Assembly: GCA_037833965.1 (NCBI GenBank)
Contig: AP031352.1
Location: 4,258,501 to 4,322,500, forward strand
Direction of reading: 5' to 3'
Length of the DNA: 64,000 bases
From: Marchantia polymorpha subsp. ruderalis
Taxonomy: Eukaryota; Streptophyta; Marchantiopsida; Marchantiales; Marchantiaceae
In this document: piece by piece, positions 10,213 to 21,369 of the stretch
Numbering within the stretch: position 1 is the first letter of the stretch
Layout: each line of letters starts with the position of its first letter
Notes under the pieces: generated by a model
What the model was told of the DNA's origin: nothing
The model's database searches: none
What the model saw: only the letters and a program-made list of their open reading frames with translations
Made by a program: the position numbers and the translations under genes

Positions 10213-11610
10213 ATGACTAATCACGTGTACCATGTCATGAATTGTATCCTTATGATTGCATCAGCTTTCAAGCCTCCACAGGCTTCACTCTTAGATTCGG
10301 ACATTCCAGCCATCGTTGGTCCACAGTACTGCTTCCCAGAGCAGGTTCATCTCACCGTTGCCAGCCACATCTTACAGTTCAACAACGGCAACTTCGTCAT
10401 CACTGATGATAATGGCAACACTCTTTTCAAGCTCGACGACAAGAGGATCCACCTCAGAGACAGGACTGTTTTGCGCGATGCCTCTGACTCCCCTGTCCTC
10501 AGCTTCCGCAAGAAGGTAATTCTAGTTCTCTGTTTCTAATAGTCCTACAACCTGGCTCAAGGTCCCATCATTTAACAATGTTTCCTGATTACACTGGCAT
10601 CGCACAGCTAAGGCGCGGAATCCATCGTGTCCAGTCTACAGCAGATAGTTTCTAAAAGCTTCAAACTCTAAAGTTTCTCCTTGGAGCTTTGTCGATACCC
10701 ACGTTCATGGATTCACACAACAGCATCATGTGGTCCTCAGTTCTAAATAGCATCCAATGTCATACAGCTTTGTCTGAAGGTTCCATCATAAGTAGAACAG
10801 AAATACTTACAAAGGTTGACCTCTAAATGAACTTCAACTCTAGATCTGAAACTGCAGTAGATTCTTGGAACTGAAGCTGAGATGTACCCCGAAAGCAAAG
10901 TTTGAATCAAGACTTTGAGCTTTTGAAACTTGTCAGTGCGGGTGGCTGGAATTCCAAGAGGTTTCTTATATTAACGTGAGGAATTATTTCCTCAGTCCAT
11001 CACGCTGCACGACACCTACCAAGTGTATCGTGGAGAGAGCGGCGACGATCTCTTCACCCTTAAAGATAAGCATATGATCGATCACCATGAGCAAACATAT
11101 GAGATTCAACTTCAGGCAGACTACGGGCCCACTTTCGAAGTAAAGGGTGATTTCGCCCGCCGCAATTACCAAATTATCTTTCAGGGAACAGAAGTCGTTG
11201 CAGAGGTATGTATCTCCCTCATCCAAACCAAACCTGCAGCTGGAGCGAACAGATATCACAAGGAGATATTTCCCACATGTAATGATTTGCTTTTTTAGCA
11301 ATTGATCTCGGACTGCAAGGTCTGATCTGCCCTCTTCAGTAGTTCAGGGAAGTATCATGTAGGTCAGGAGCTAGAGTGCATTTCATTTGCAAGATCTCCT
11401 TATCCAACAGTCAATCTCAATCATGACACCATGTATGAAACCCCGGCTTCTGCTCTGCAGGTGACCAAAAAGCACCACTTCTTGGCCACGGCTCTCACTT
11501 TTGGAAAGAACAAATACAACGTTGTCGTAAACCCCAATGTGGACCAGGCATTCGTTGCTGCCATAGTGACAATCATGGATGCCATTTACGAGGACAACAA
11601 CGAGATGTGA
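10213..11610 (+). CDS. LURP-one-related protein LOR1 (220 aa, 3 exons)
   Basis: Exons 10213-10515, 10996-11205 and 11461-11610 all join in phase 0 at GT-AG borders (AAG|GTAATT, CTCAG|TCC, GAG|GTATGT, TGCAG|GTG), giving 220 residues. Exon 1 carries GPQYCFPEQVHLTVASH and the NNGNFVITDDNGNTLFKLDD strand pair. Exon 2 carries SITLHDTYQVYRGES and QTYEIQL...VKGDFARRNYQIIF. Exon 3 has VVVNPNVDQAFVAAIVTIMDAI, the C-terminal hydrophobic helix typical of the family, and ends EDNNEM. The family (LURP1-related, DUF567/Tubby-like barrel) includes Arabidopsis LURP1, needed for basal defence; the biochemical role is unknown. In-frame ATGs at 10213, 10237 and 10252 leave the start uncertain; homologues begin nearer the PAIVGPQYC motif. 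It is the most divergent LOR here and lies in the single-copy island. Confidence 0.88.
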
Positions 11611-12812
11611 GAAGAAGAGAGGACCTGACGTGTGGCGTGTGATGGACACTGGTTAGATAATCTGAAATGCAATAACTGTCGATCATGTCGTGTAGATAGC
11701 TACTGCACATGTTGCTCTCGACCGGATTTGATCTCAACAGTGATGAGTATTGCTGTCTACCAGTGCCTTCTGCCTAGTACTTACATATCTGGAGGGAAAC
11801 TAGGCCATCACAGTACATCAGCGGTTGCTGATTGTAAGGTGGAGTGGAGTGGAGTTGAATGGAGTGGTGTGAAGAAGCAACGATGTGTCATTGAATTTTG
11901 ATGTACTTAATCCAATTTTCATTTCAAGCGCAAATTCATTTCCTTTATCAAGTCTTTCGGGTTTTTTCTTCATTGTGTTGAATCTGCCGAAAGGATGAGC
12001 AACCTATTTCAATACTGAGCCATACGTCCAGAGAGGAAATGGGCTCTACTGTACTCTGCAGTGTCTTCGCCCTGCTCACAGCCTTTCCGTTATTTTGAAG
12101 TAAGATCCAAATTCTGGATTTGTTAGGTTTCGAAACAGTTAAGAATCAGCTCACCTTTCTCAAAAATATCGTCATGCATATATATAGGAGATCTAAAAGG
12201 CAACGATTATTGATGCTTCAAAGAATTGAATGGGGAAAACCTATAACAAGTCCAGCAGGCAGAAGGATATTTGTATGCAAAATTGTTCATTGGGCCCAAG
12301 TTGAGTGAGCCGGATTTTGACTTTCTTTCTCAGACCAACTGCGATTTCGGCAAATTGGAACTTCGCTATAGGACGAAAACTAAGCATGTGTATCAACAAA
12401 GGCTAAGATATATTAGGTTAGCTTAGACACTTGCAGCATGATTTCCTCTAAGTAAATACTACAGCTTCCCGCTGATGTATATGAAGGCAATGAAGCCCCA
12501 GCTTCAAGAGAAGGCTCGAACAGAGGGTTTAAACAGATAGCTTGTATACATTTAGTGTATGTGTTTTTCTGAAAGGAAATTGCAAGAAGCGTACGTGGTT
12601 TTCTCAAGGAAAGCTGTGAGGCAGCATTACTTCAGAACTTGGCAATCAAGTAAGACATGGAGGTCTAGGTTTCCAGAGAAATTGTGTCATCCTATACTCT
12701 GTATACTTGAGAGACAGTCAGGCGGATATATGGAAGATGTTTGGAGAGGAATCCCGTTGTATCTCCCCTAGGCAAAAGATGCGAATCAAACAGACGTGCA
12801 GCAGAGACTAGT
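11611..12812. other. LOR1 3' flank and spacer to the tRNA gene
   Basis: No gene is seen. At 11838-11868 there is a GGAGT-type short tandem repeat. A block at about 12375-12500, with GTATCAACA, GGCTAAGATAT and the CTGATGTATATGAAGGC word, repeats at about 13524-13655. It also resembles the DNA just beyond the 3' end of GLP5 (about 42150-42190) and GLP7 (about 61320-61350). It is thus a stray copy of GLP 3' flank. Confidence 0.45.
11838..11868. repeat. GGAGT short tandem repeat
   Basis: About five imperfect GGAGT/GAATGGAGT units in the 3' flank of LOR1; a likely polymorphic microsatellite. Confidence 0.7.
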
Positions 12813-12884
12813 TCCGTTGCCGGGACTTGAACCCGGGTCGCTCGGGTGAGAGCCGAGTATCCTAACCAACTAGACTACAACGGA
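12813..12884 (-). tRNA. tRNA-Glu (CUC anticodon)
   Basis: The 72-nt reverse strand begins TCCGTTGTAGTCTAGTTGG and ends with the matching acceptor CAACGGA, giving a 7-bp acceptor stem. The D-arm holds the A-box-like TAGTCTAGTTGG. The anticodon stem CTCGG/CCGAG encloses the loop CTCTCAC (anticodon CUC). The T-arm holds the B box GGTTCAAGTCC between CCGGG stems. There is no intron and no encoded CCA, as expected for a nuclear gene. It is complete and looks functional, transcribed by RNA polymerase III from internal promoters, and is the only tRNA I see. Confidence 0.95.
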
Positions 12885-13904
12885 AGATGTCCAATTCCCC
12901 TTCAACACTATAAATATAATTTTTCTATGTTTTACTTCAAGATGAAAACTGCAAGGTGGTGGATGGGACCGAAGTCTAGGGTTTAGGGTCAAGCTCTCTC
13001 CTTGTAATTCTTCTTAAAGATTCCAAATGGCAATGACAGCAACCAGTCCTTTCTTGCACTTACAGATTAGAGTTGAGATGTCGTTCTTTCTTTCATTCAT
13101 ATTACCAGTATAACATAATTTTGATAATACACGCTCACACATCCCTCTCAGTTGCAGTTACACCTCTAAAACTAATATTTTCTCAACACTAATCTTTCTC
13201 TCACTTCAGTCCTCTTGTATTCATTAGCATGCAGGCCTTTAACATGTAAACGTGCAGATAAGCCGAACGTACTGAAAAGTCAAAACCAGCTTCCTTGGTT
13301 AAATTCACCCAGAAAAAGCTTTAGAATTTGTAACCATCCAACATTATGACACTTTAAAAGACACAACGTTAGTTTCTGGGGGCGTCTTTCAACTCACATT
13401 CTGTTTGAAAATATATGAAATCAGATCCACGAGCCAATAAGCAATCTGATCGTAGCTGGAAGAGTTGCCATGTACCTACTTATAAACTTTTCTCAATGCA
13501 TAACATGTGACTGTTGAAAACAAAAACTAAGCATATGTATCAACAGAGGCTAAGATATTCGGTTAGCTCAGAAACTGGCAGCACATGTTACTGTTATGAT
13601 TTGCTCTGAGCAAAAATCTACAGCTTCACGCTGATGTATATGAAGGCAATATAGTCCAAGCCTCAACAATTCAAAACACTTCAAAATATACAGATACTTG
13701 AAATTATCATTTCTTACTGAAGAGTACACCTTACGATCTCAAAAGATTTACGGAATAAGTGATGGCAACCAAGTCATATGAAAATGAAACTAAACAAGGG
13801 CAGAATGACAGTAGGAACTTCTAAGCTTTTAGCACGGAAGGGCTCCTGCACGATCATTTCTTCTTTTAACTATGTACTGTTCTGTCTACACACTCAACAT
13901 TTTC
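12885..13904. other. Spacer between the tRNA and GLP1
   Basis: No gene is seen. About 13524-13655 duplicates the block at about 12375-12500. The last part is 3' flank of the GLP(-) genes, where transcripts of GLP1 would have ended. Confidence 0.4.
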
Positions 13905-15009
13905 TCAGACAGTGGTGGAAATCAACTGCCCAGGGACACACTCCTGGCTTAGCAGCCTCCAGAGTCGGGGGCTCGTTATAAGGTCTCTGCGACTTCAAGG
14001 CTCCAACTTTTGCTATATCTTGATTGAAAGCTATAGCCGCTGCACGCTCAGGTAATTGCAAAACCGCTCCAGCAGCATCCTGAAGGAAATGAAAATTGTT
14101 ACAAACTGTTGATACGAATGTCTTTTTCTACTGTTAGACATTATGTAGAATACATGGGTCTGGAGAGTTACACCGATTCTATTCCTATTCCTATATTGCA
14201 TCACTCTCTTCAGACGACTTTGTAAAGTAAGGCTTCATAATATTGAAGGAGACTTACCAAAGTGCCCGGATTTTGGCTATTCAGAGCAGAAAGGTAGAAA
14301 GCTGTTTCTGTACCGACATTCAACTCAAAATGTAACAAACCGCGAGGAAAGACGATGAGATCTCCTGGGTACAAAATGTGGATGTGAGCCTGTCCTGCAG
14401 TCAAATGGTCAAGAAATAAATTCAGTAAAGGGTTTCACATATACATCTAAGTCCCAGGCAAAATCCAATGATGATTTGCATCAGGTTGAAAACTTCATAA
14501 CCTTTGGTGTCGACGAAACCAGCCTGGAGTGGACCACCACTGATCAAGGAAGCTCTGTAGCACGGGGGTGGGTATGTGGTACGTTCTCTCCACACGGTAC
14601 CATTTTGAACTGAACAATTGTCAGACCCTCAGACCTGCAAATCCCAGCAAGAGAAAAGATGAAATTCTACTTAGTCAACCAAAGAATTTCCCTTCGATAT
14701 AAGACATGCCATTTGTCCATGTATAACCTAGCAAGATAGAAATGTGTTGTTGGAATAGACGTACGTAAGGCCGGGGAGTTTTCCGATGTCGAGAGCTGCT
14801 CGAACGCCTCCGGATCCAATAGATACATCTCCATTGACAAAGATGTTGCGGAAGACTGGTGTAGTTGCGTTCGGTGAAAAGTCGACCAGAGGATCGGGAT
14901 CGGCAGCCTCGACTCTCTGTACCAGCACCAGGCATGTGTTGTAGATGAAAATAAGCATAACCATGCCATGCACCATCTTGGACTTGCAATCAACCATCGA
15001 GAAGTTCAT
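13905..15009 (-). pseudogene. Germin-like protein gene GLP1, frameshifted
   Basis: The four-exon germin-like gene layout is kept on the minus strand: 14765-15009, 14502-14634, 14258-14394 and 13905-14079, with GT-AG borders. Exon 1 encodes a signal peptide and ADPDPLVDFSPNATTPVFRN; exon 3 encodes the second germin box GDLIVFPRGLLHFELN. Relative to intact GLP5, exon 2 lacks 4 bp inside the first germin box (after RATEL) and exon 4 lacks 2 bp in the PGVCVPGQ codons. The reading frame is therefore lost from box 1, which should carry the metal ligands. It lies in the first module, left of the solo LTR. Loss of function is inferred from the two frameshifts. Confidence 0.85.
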
Positions 15010-15143
15010 GATCGTCGTCTGTTTTCAGCTTTTAGTGTGAAAATGAATACACTTGATAAATTAGTTCGCCAGGATCTGTGACGAAAACCGATGCAAGGGA
15101 AGGGAGATCTTTCTGATACTGCTTGAGAGTTGTTTAGAGCTTG

Positions 15144-15153
15144 CCTTTATACA
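15144..15153 (-). promoter_or_regulatory. TATA element of GLP1
   Basis: On the minus strand the sequence reads TCAGGTGTATAAAGGC, about 140 bp upstream of the ATG. The same element precedes GLP3, GLP5 and GLP7, and a near-identical one precedes the plus-strand GLP genes. Confidence 0.65.
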
Positions 15154-15973
15154 CCTGAATGAGTTGTGTCGCCTCGAATCCCTTACTCAAAATTGTCATA
15201 ATGTATATATGTGGTGTCATTTGATCCCTATGCTCTCACGCTTAGCTTGTGAATTGGTAGTTTGTAACACTAATGTATGGGTACTGCTCCATCTTAAACA
15301 TTATCGACTCTTAGAATCGACTTTTTTTGAGAAGTCAAGAGCTTTCATCTGTTCTACTGTGAATGTCATGTGAGGTCCTCTTCAGGCCAAAACAGTGGAA
15401 GTAGGGTCAGTTTGATCACTATTCTCGAATCAAATGGTCATGTGCAGCCATACTGTTCATATGTATAATCATGCACATGTTTCTTCATTTTCAGCTCAAC
15501 CCGCTGTATATGAGATCGAAGATGAGACTCTCTGTTTGTGATCAGTCTTATGAGAGAAATATGAAGGATCTTACGTGCATCACAATGAAACCGATGGACT
15601 GAGTTAGCTACGATTCCCGAATATGTTCCATGCATGTATTTCCACTAGACTGTGGGCAGTGTAGCTAAATGTATTTCAATGACAAAAAACCTTCGTTGTA
15701 GCCAAAAGACAGTGAGAGTACAACGAAGCACCCCAATAATCATCACCCATGTGTAAATGGAGTGTACGAGTATCTAAGAATTGGTTCCACTCTGGGATAT
15801 CACATTGAATTATTACAGTGCAATTATATGTTTTCAGCAAATAACATTCTTTGAAGATGAATTGTAAGGCTTATAAGAAGCCAGTAAGTCTTTACTTCTC
15901 AACGACGGGTACAACCAAATCTACCGTCTAAATCTACGTTTGTACAGACAGAAACTATACTGTTTTTGTAATG
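15154..15973. other. Left half of the GLP1/GLP2 intergenic region
   Basis: Spacer homologous to 27300-28420, 43700-44820 and 62880-63590. No gene is seen. It is separated from its right half (18833 onwards) by the solo LTR. Similarity to the sister copies is patchy between about 15770 and 15870. Confidence 0.5.
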
Positions 15974-16189
15974 ACTCTTGTGGTAACCCACTTTTTGTTT
16001 TTTGTCGGAACTAAAACATTTTTGAATAGTAAGTACCGCGGCAGCAGCTGTAAATAGTAATCGGTACGCAAAACCAGAGGATCGAGGACAGTCAAGGGGT
16101 TTTGGGCTTAGGCCACAGTGGGACGCTTGGGACGGAACGGGCGGTTCATGCTGCAGGATCCGCTTCGAGCACCTTCGGCGGTTGATCAC

Positions 16190-17360
16190 TCATAACTTTC
16201 TCAATTCGTAACGCCTTGAGTTGCTTTGGGTCTTGTTGCAAAGAGCTCGCGACGCTCGTTCTAACGAGACCAAGAACTTGTGAAACGGATGAGAGCTCAC
16301 TGAGTTATAAGTGTCGGAAGTTAGTGATGGGGGGGCCTTCGGCGGTAGAGCGACTTTGGCGGTACGCCTTCGGCGGAAGAACCGCCGGAAGATGCGCCTT
16401 GGGCGGTAGACGCCTTCGGTCAACGCCTTCGGGTCAACGCCTTCGGCGATACGGGAAAGTGCATTCGGCGGAAGAGTGAAACCCTCATAACTTTCTCAAT
16501 GCGCAACGCCTCGACTTGGTTAGGGTCTCGTTGGAAAGAGCTCGACGCGCTGATTCTAACGAGCCCAAGAACGCCACGAACGGAGGAGAATTCCGGGAGT
16601 CATGAAGGTCGCAAGATACTCAGCTTTCCGCCTTCGCACAGGCGAAGAAAGTTTTGTCCTATGCGCGGACGAAGGAAGTTCGCCTGTGCACAGGCGCTTC
16701 GGCGTCGGCGGGAAATCCGCCTTGGGCCCTAGAAATGCGCCTTGTGAGGTAGAAAGTGTACGGCGCCTTCTGCGCCAGGTCATCGCCTCGGACGGCCAGG
16801 TCAGTGCCGCGGACGGCCAGGACAACGCCGCGGACGGACAAGTCAGCGCAGCGGACGGACAGCTCAGCGCCGCAGACAGCCAGGTCATCGCCGCGGACGG
16901 ACTGTGGATAGGCGAAGGCCTTCGGCGGAAGGGTAAAATTGACATAGTGTTTTCAATTCTTAATGGTTTGCGGTGGTTAGGGTCTCGTTGGAAAGAGCTC
17001 GCGACGCTCGTTCCATCGAGCCCAAGAACGCCTGGGACGTATGGGAATTTAGGGAGTTAGGACAATCGGAAGATACGTAGACGTTCTCCTCCGGCCCTAG
17101 ATGTTCGCCTTCGGGGTTACGCTTCCGGGAATTCCGCCTTCGGAGGTAGGGAGATCGACTTTTGTCCGATGCGCGGACGGACGACTTCGACGGTTGCAGG
17201 CCTTCGGCGGAAGAGTAAAACAGTGATAACTTTCTCAATTCTTATCCGTTTGACTTGGTTAGGGGCTCGTTGGAAAGAGCACAACACGCTCGTTCCAACG
17301 AGCCCAAGAACGTTGCAAACGAAGCAGGGATCCGTGAGTTATGGGCGTCGGGGTGACTGT
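16190..17360 (+). repeat. Degenerate GC-rich tandem repeats inside the solo LTR
   Basis: At least four units start near 16190, 16485, 16955 and 17225. Each contains an ACTTTCTCAATTC word, a GGTCTCGTTGGAAAGAGCTC-type word, and CGTTC(C/T)AACGAGCCCAAGAACG. Between them lie many CGCCTTCGGCGG words and, at 16785-16905, a run of short GCGGACGGCCAGGTCA-like units. The tract is much more GC-rich than its surroundings. The many ORFs on both strands reflect composition, not genes. Confidence 0.75.
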
Positions 17361-18607
17361 TAGAGATTGACAAGGTGTGGAAGTGCGTCTTTGGCGGTTG
17401 GACGCATTCGGCGGTGCGCGGAAGGAGATTTCCTCCGGCGAGGATCGGGTGGTCATGAATGTAGAATGTTCAGGTGTGGCAGTGGCGGCCTGCGAGTAGG
17501 CGGCTTGCGTGTAGGACGCGTGGAACCCACAGTCCTCGGATTTTGGAGAAGGAATTTTGGCCTAGGTTCAGAGATCTTGCGGGGCCCATATCTTTGCGAT
17601 GGACGGTCGGATGGATCTGAAATTTTGTGGGGCCGTTGATCTCGGCCGGCCACGCATGCCTGCAAGTTTTCAGCCTCAGATCTTGGATGGTAAGGCGCTG
17701 GCGGCTCTGTACAGTAGGCTTAGGATTAAGATTTAGGGTTAGATTTAGGTTGTAAGCTAGAGGGGAAGGCAGCCGCCGACTCCTCAGGTGTAGGATCTGT
17801 TGCGGCTCGCACCATGGCATTGCAGTGTAGTGTTATTTAGGACTTAGAAGGTATAAAATAGTTCCAGGCGTTTTGCCTGGGGTTCTTTCCCATCAGAAGT
17901 GCAGATCAGGAACCCATTTCCTTTGCGTGTTTGTGTCCTTGAGTTCCGTCACCACGCACGAGGAGTTACAACTTAGCGTTCCGCATTTTGTAGCTGAAGG
18001 CCTTCGGCCGAATGTTCAGAGCTAGTACATTGGTTAGAGACTTGAGTAGTTCGGAACTGCACCTGCGGGTGACTGCCGATGCTCAGAGCCAGTGACTAGT
18101 TAGATACTTGAACAGTTTCGACCCTACACCTTCGAGTGTTTCTTTCTGATTGTACTCCTTTGGGATTTTTCCCCTGAATGCCAAAGTGAAGTTTTGCTAC
18201 TTCGTGTAAGTCTTGGTTGTAAATTCAGGCTACGCTGCAGCAGGTGCCTTGAGGGTAACCCCTGTAGTATTTCTGGGAATGACAAGTGCCTGAGAATTCA
18301 AACTCTTCAATAGACTGTTGTTGTGTTACTGGAATGTTTCACAGTGAGTCCTTCAGTGCGGACCTGTGTTCTCTGCGCGTTTTGTGAGTTGAGAGTGTTG
18401 TTCACCGCGTAGGAGTGACTTCGATCCGAAGTAGGCAGTCCAAACCGGGTTTCCTACACTAGCAGCAAGCTAGTGGAAGTGTTGTAAAAGCCGGAGTTGG
18501 AAGTCACTGCCCGCAGCTTTGCCGAGTGTGCTCGCGAGAAACTTTCCCCCCTGAAATCTTGAGTAGAGGTCCTAACGGATCTCTGGGTTGTGTTTCTGTA
18601 GTTTCAG

Positions 18608-18629
18608 GTGTGTGTGTGTGTGTGTGTGT
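18608..18629 (+). repeat. (GT)n microsatellite
   Basis: Eleven GT units in a row, inside the 3' part of the solo LTR. Confidence 0.9.
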
Positions 18630-18832
18630 TACGCTGCACTGTGCGACCTCCGAGTGCGCTCCGAGTGGACACTTGCAGTATTTCTGGGAGTGACAGTTAC
18701 CTGAGAATTCAAACTCCTCAATAGTCTGTTAAAACGTGACACTTTATACCCTGTGTGTTCCTCTGTCCCTGTGGGTTCGACCTTTCTACCACTATATTGC
18801 AGTTTTAGCCTTTAGTGGGTTATTACAACTCT

Positions 18833-20029
18833 GATTTAAGTCCAATATATTTTGGGCAGCCTCCAAACTTGACATATGTTCCTTAATATGATAAACTCAC
18901 CATTCCACCGATTATTTCTGTATTTCTTGTCATTGACAGATATTTTAGTTTCAATTCCAGATTCGACATCTTTCACCTCAAGAAACAGCCACAACAATTT
19001 CTTTTCATCGAACCATCCACTTGATACTTCTTGAGTAAGGAAGCGTTAAACAGTGGATGACTCACCAACTGTAGAGGTAGGTCCAAGATCTGCATGTCTT
19101 GTAATTTATCTTTGTGTGCATTACCATGCAAACTTCTATCATAGAATCCATGTGAACATGTAGATAAGCCGAGCGTACTGAAAAATGACGACCAGTTCAC
19201 TGGGTCTAGTTTCAGTAATTGGAAAAGCGCTTTATCTTTGACTTTGTATATGTGATATCACATCATCCATACAAGAGATGTACTATAAATGCACTTTTAC
19301 AGGCTGGCTATGGATATAATATAATCTTTCACATTGAGCTAATAATCAATTTCAATGAATTCTCACTCAATATGTTCAACCCAAAGTGCTGACATTCTAG
19401 TGAAAAGAAATGCAGGAAACGTACTGAGAATAGTAGCGTCCCAGGAGAACAGTTACATGCACAGCCTTCATATGCCTTTAACAAGAATTTTCACAACGCG
19501 ACACTCTCATCTGCGAACATATATACAAATGATTTGGGCTGAACATGAAAACATTGAGGATGATCACCAGATATGTACAGCGTGGCAGCACATGATCATT
19601 TGAGTCCATAATAGGTCTCAACCTGACCCTACTTCCACTATCATGGGTTTACAGAGACTTCCCATGACATCTAGACGAGATAAATCCTGTTAAATCTCAT
19701 ACAAAATCATAATGGGAACAGCCCTGCAGTGGATAGTGTTTAAGTATGGACCGTTCCCAGACATGAAGTATTGCAACGCACCAGTTCACAAGCAAAGCGT
19801 GAGAGCATTTCAGGAAATGAGATTCCAGATACATAATTTACGAAACTTCTGAGTATTGAATTCGAGATGACACAGCTCAATAGATGTATAAAGACCAGAT
19901 CAAAACAACTCTTCAGCGGGCTCAGGAAGATCTTCCAACTCTTGGATCAGTTCTCGGTATAGACCCTGACTACCTACTAGATCCTCTATTTCCAATTTCC
20001 ACACTTGAAATCGAACACAGACGACGAGC
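18833..20029. other. Right half of the GLP1/GLP2 intergenic region
   Basis: Homologous to about 28430-29350 and 44825-45735 in the sister modules, including the CTCATCTGCGAACATAT and CACTATCATGG stretches. No gene is seen. It ends in the promoter and 5' leader of the GLP2 remnant. Confidence 0.5.
19887..19893 (+). promoter_or_regulatory. TATA element of the GLP2 remnant
   Basis: GATGTATAAAG, about 140 bp upstream of the GLP2 ATG. It is equivalent to the GGTGTATAAAGCC elements of GLP4 and GLP6. Confidence 0.55.
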
Positions 20030-20219
20030 ATGAACTTTTTGAAGGCGGATTGCAAGTCTAAGATGGTGCATGGCATGGTCATGATTGTTTTCATTTGCAG
20101 CACATGCCTGGTGCGTGTACATAGAGTCGAGGCTGCCGATCCCGATCCTCTGGTCGACTTTTCGGCAAACGCAACTACACCAGTCTTCCGCAACATCTTT
20201 GTCGATGGAGACGTATCTG
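20030..20219 (+). pseudogene. Germin-like gene fragment GLP2 (part of exon 1 only)
   Basis: Begins MNFLKADCKSKMVHG, with a hydrophobic signal segment, then AADPDPLVDFSANATTPVFRN and FVDGDVS. Homology to other GLP genes ends abruptly at about 20219, inside exon 1. Beyond this, the rest of the gene, the following LOR(+), region W and the AT-rich stretch are all missing; homology resumes at about 20849 in the Z upstream region. It keeps an intact-looking TATA box, so it may still be transcribed, but it lacks both germin boxes. Confidence 0.85.
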
Positions 20220-20848
20220 TCTATTATCAAAACCATATTTATACAATTTCTTTACAAAATTGAGTTATATATGATTCAAGTTTTAATTAGATAAAATAAA
20301 AATATGATATTTAAACTTCATACATGATGAATTTTAATTTTATTTTATATGTAAAATTAAATAGTTCTATTATATTTAAACATTGAATACAATAATACTC
20401 AATAAATTTATAACGTTTAATTGCGTTCAAAATAATAACATTTTTTTATACATATCAACAAGTAGAAAATTTAAATATCAATATGTAACACCGTCTAAAT
20501 CGATTTCTCAAAAAGGATAGGGTTTTGCACGCATTCCCGCCGCTGCTTGGCTGCAAATGGAACGCGCGTGCTGGCGCCTAATTTGACGGTATGTCAGATC
20601 CAAAGCTACGCAGAGTGCACGCCCGCCGTGCGATTTTGCACATCTTGCCCTAAACGGTTCGACCAGCAGCCGCTTCCGGACTGCTTAGGTCCTCACACGC
20701 GGGCAGGGCGGGCATCCTGTCGTCTACCAATTCCTCGGCTCCTCCCCATGATTGGCTCATTTCTGCATGACCTGGCCTCATCGACGGCCAGATTCGCCAG
20801 GAATATGACGCCAGGCTATACAATTTTTGACGCGTTATGGATTCTTGT
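20220..20848. other. Filler DNA at a deletion junction
   Basis: This stretch joins the GLP2 fragment to the Z2 upstream region and has no counterpart in the other modules. 20220-20520 is AT-rich; 20520-20840 is GC-rich, with words such as GGAACGCGCGTGCTGGCGCC, and I do not recognise it. The open frame at 20547-20876 is not supported by any homology. It marks a large deletion with replacement. Confidence 0.5.
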
Positions 20849-21289
20849 GTCTAACTTACTGTGTAACTCGTTTTAACTTTCAAACATTGACTACCATAAT
20901 GTAAAACGTCCCTGTATAGACTGTATTTAATGATTTGTCCAAAGTTTTCCACAATCTGCTTTCGTTGTTGTGAGGTTGTTTCTGAAGTTATACATCTTGT
21001 GTTTTTCTTAAGATTCAATTGTTCTTCAGTTGTTCTCACATTGTTTGATTTGGTTTCACAGGTGTGTTCTTGTAGGCTAGTTTCAAGGTGCTTTTGAACA
21101 TTCTTGCCAAAAGTATTGCACATAATCTGCTGTCGTTGTCAGGTTGTCGATGAATTTGTACGTAGTGTGAAACTCATAAGTTTCAATCGTTAGTTCTCAC
21201 AACGTTTCATTTGGTTTCACAGGTGAGTTCATGTAGTCAAGTTTCAAGGTGCTTTGAAAAATTCTAGCCAAAGTATTGCATAGGTATAC

Positions 21290-21369
21290 TTCCAAGGTTT
21301 TTCTTGGAAGTATCCTTGAAAACACAGGTTACAATGTTCTCAAGGATACTTCCAAGAAAAACCTTGGAA
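21290..21369. repeat. Perfect 30-bp inverted repeat over the Z2 start
   Basis: Arms 21290-21319 and 21340-21369 are exact reverse complements, with a 20-nt loop holding the ancestral Z2 ATG. The right arm is normal Z coding sequence (codons for LKDTSKKNLG). The left arm is absent at Z1, Z3 and Z4, where TACTGCACAGGTTACAATGG is continuous. The left arm is therefore a snap-back copy of the first Z codons. Confidence 0.9.

Larger units (their letters stand above)
15979..18827 (+). mobile_element. Solo LTR of an LTR retrotransposon, 2.85 kb
   Basis: The element runs from TGTGGTAACCCAC to TTATTACA (5'-TG...CA-3') and is flanked by a 5-bp direct repeat ACTCT at 15974-15978 and 18828-18832. Host spacer sequence continues across the site, matching the empty site near 44810 (CGACTTTGATTTT). 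No primer-binding site, polypurine tract or internal coding region lies between the flanks, so this is a solo LTR. Parts: a GC-rich array of degenerate repeats (16190-17360), a TATA-like GTATAAAATAG at about 17846, and a 3' part with the GTGGGTTCGACC...CTACCACTATATTGCA motif often seen near plant LTR ends. A partial relative lies at 1-914. Superfamily not assignable; age not measurable from one LTR, though the two copies have clearly diverged. Confidence 0.85.

Noticed and set aside
11023-11298. 91-codon frame treated as a separate gene
   Set aside because: It is exon 2 of LOR1 running on into intron 2; splice sites at 10996 and 11205 join it to the flanking exons.
16216-17820. Many ORFs of 70-152 codons
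   Set aside because: Low-complexity frames within the degenerate GC-rich repeat array of the solo LTR; no domain and no conservation of one frame between units.
15979-18827. A complete LTR retrotransposon with two LTRs
   Set aside because: Only one LTR lies between the ACTCT duplications and no internal region or primer-binding site is present, so a solo LTR fits better.
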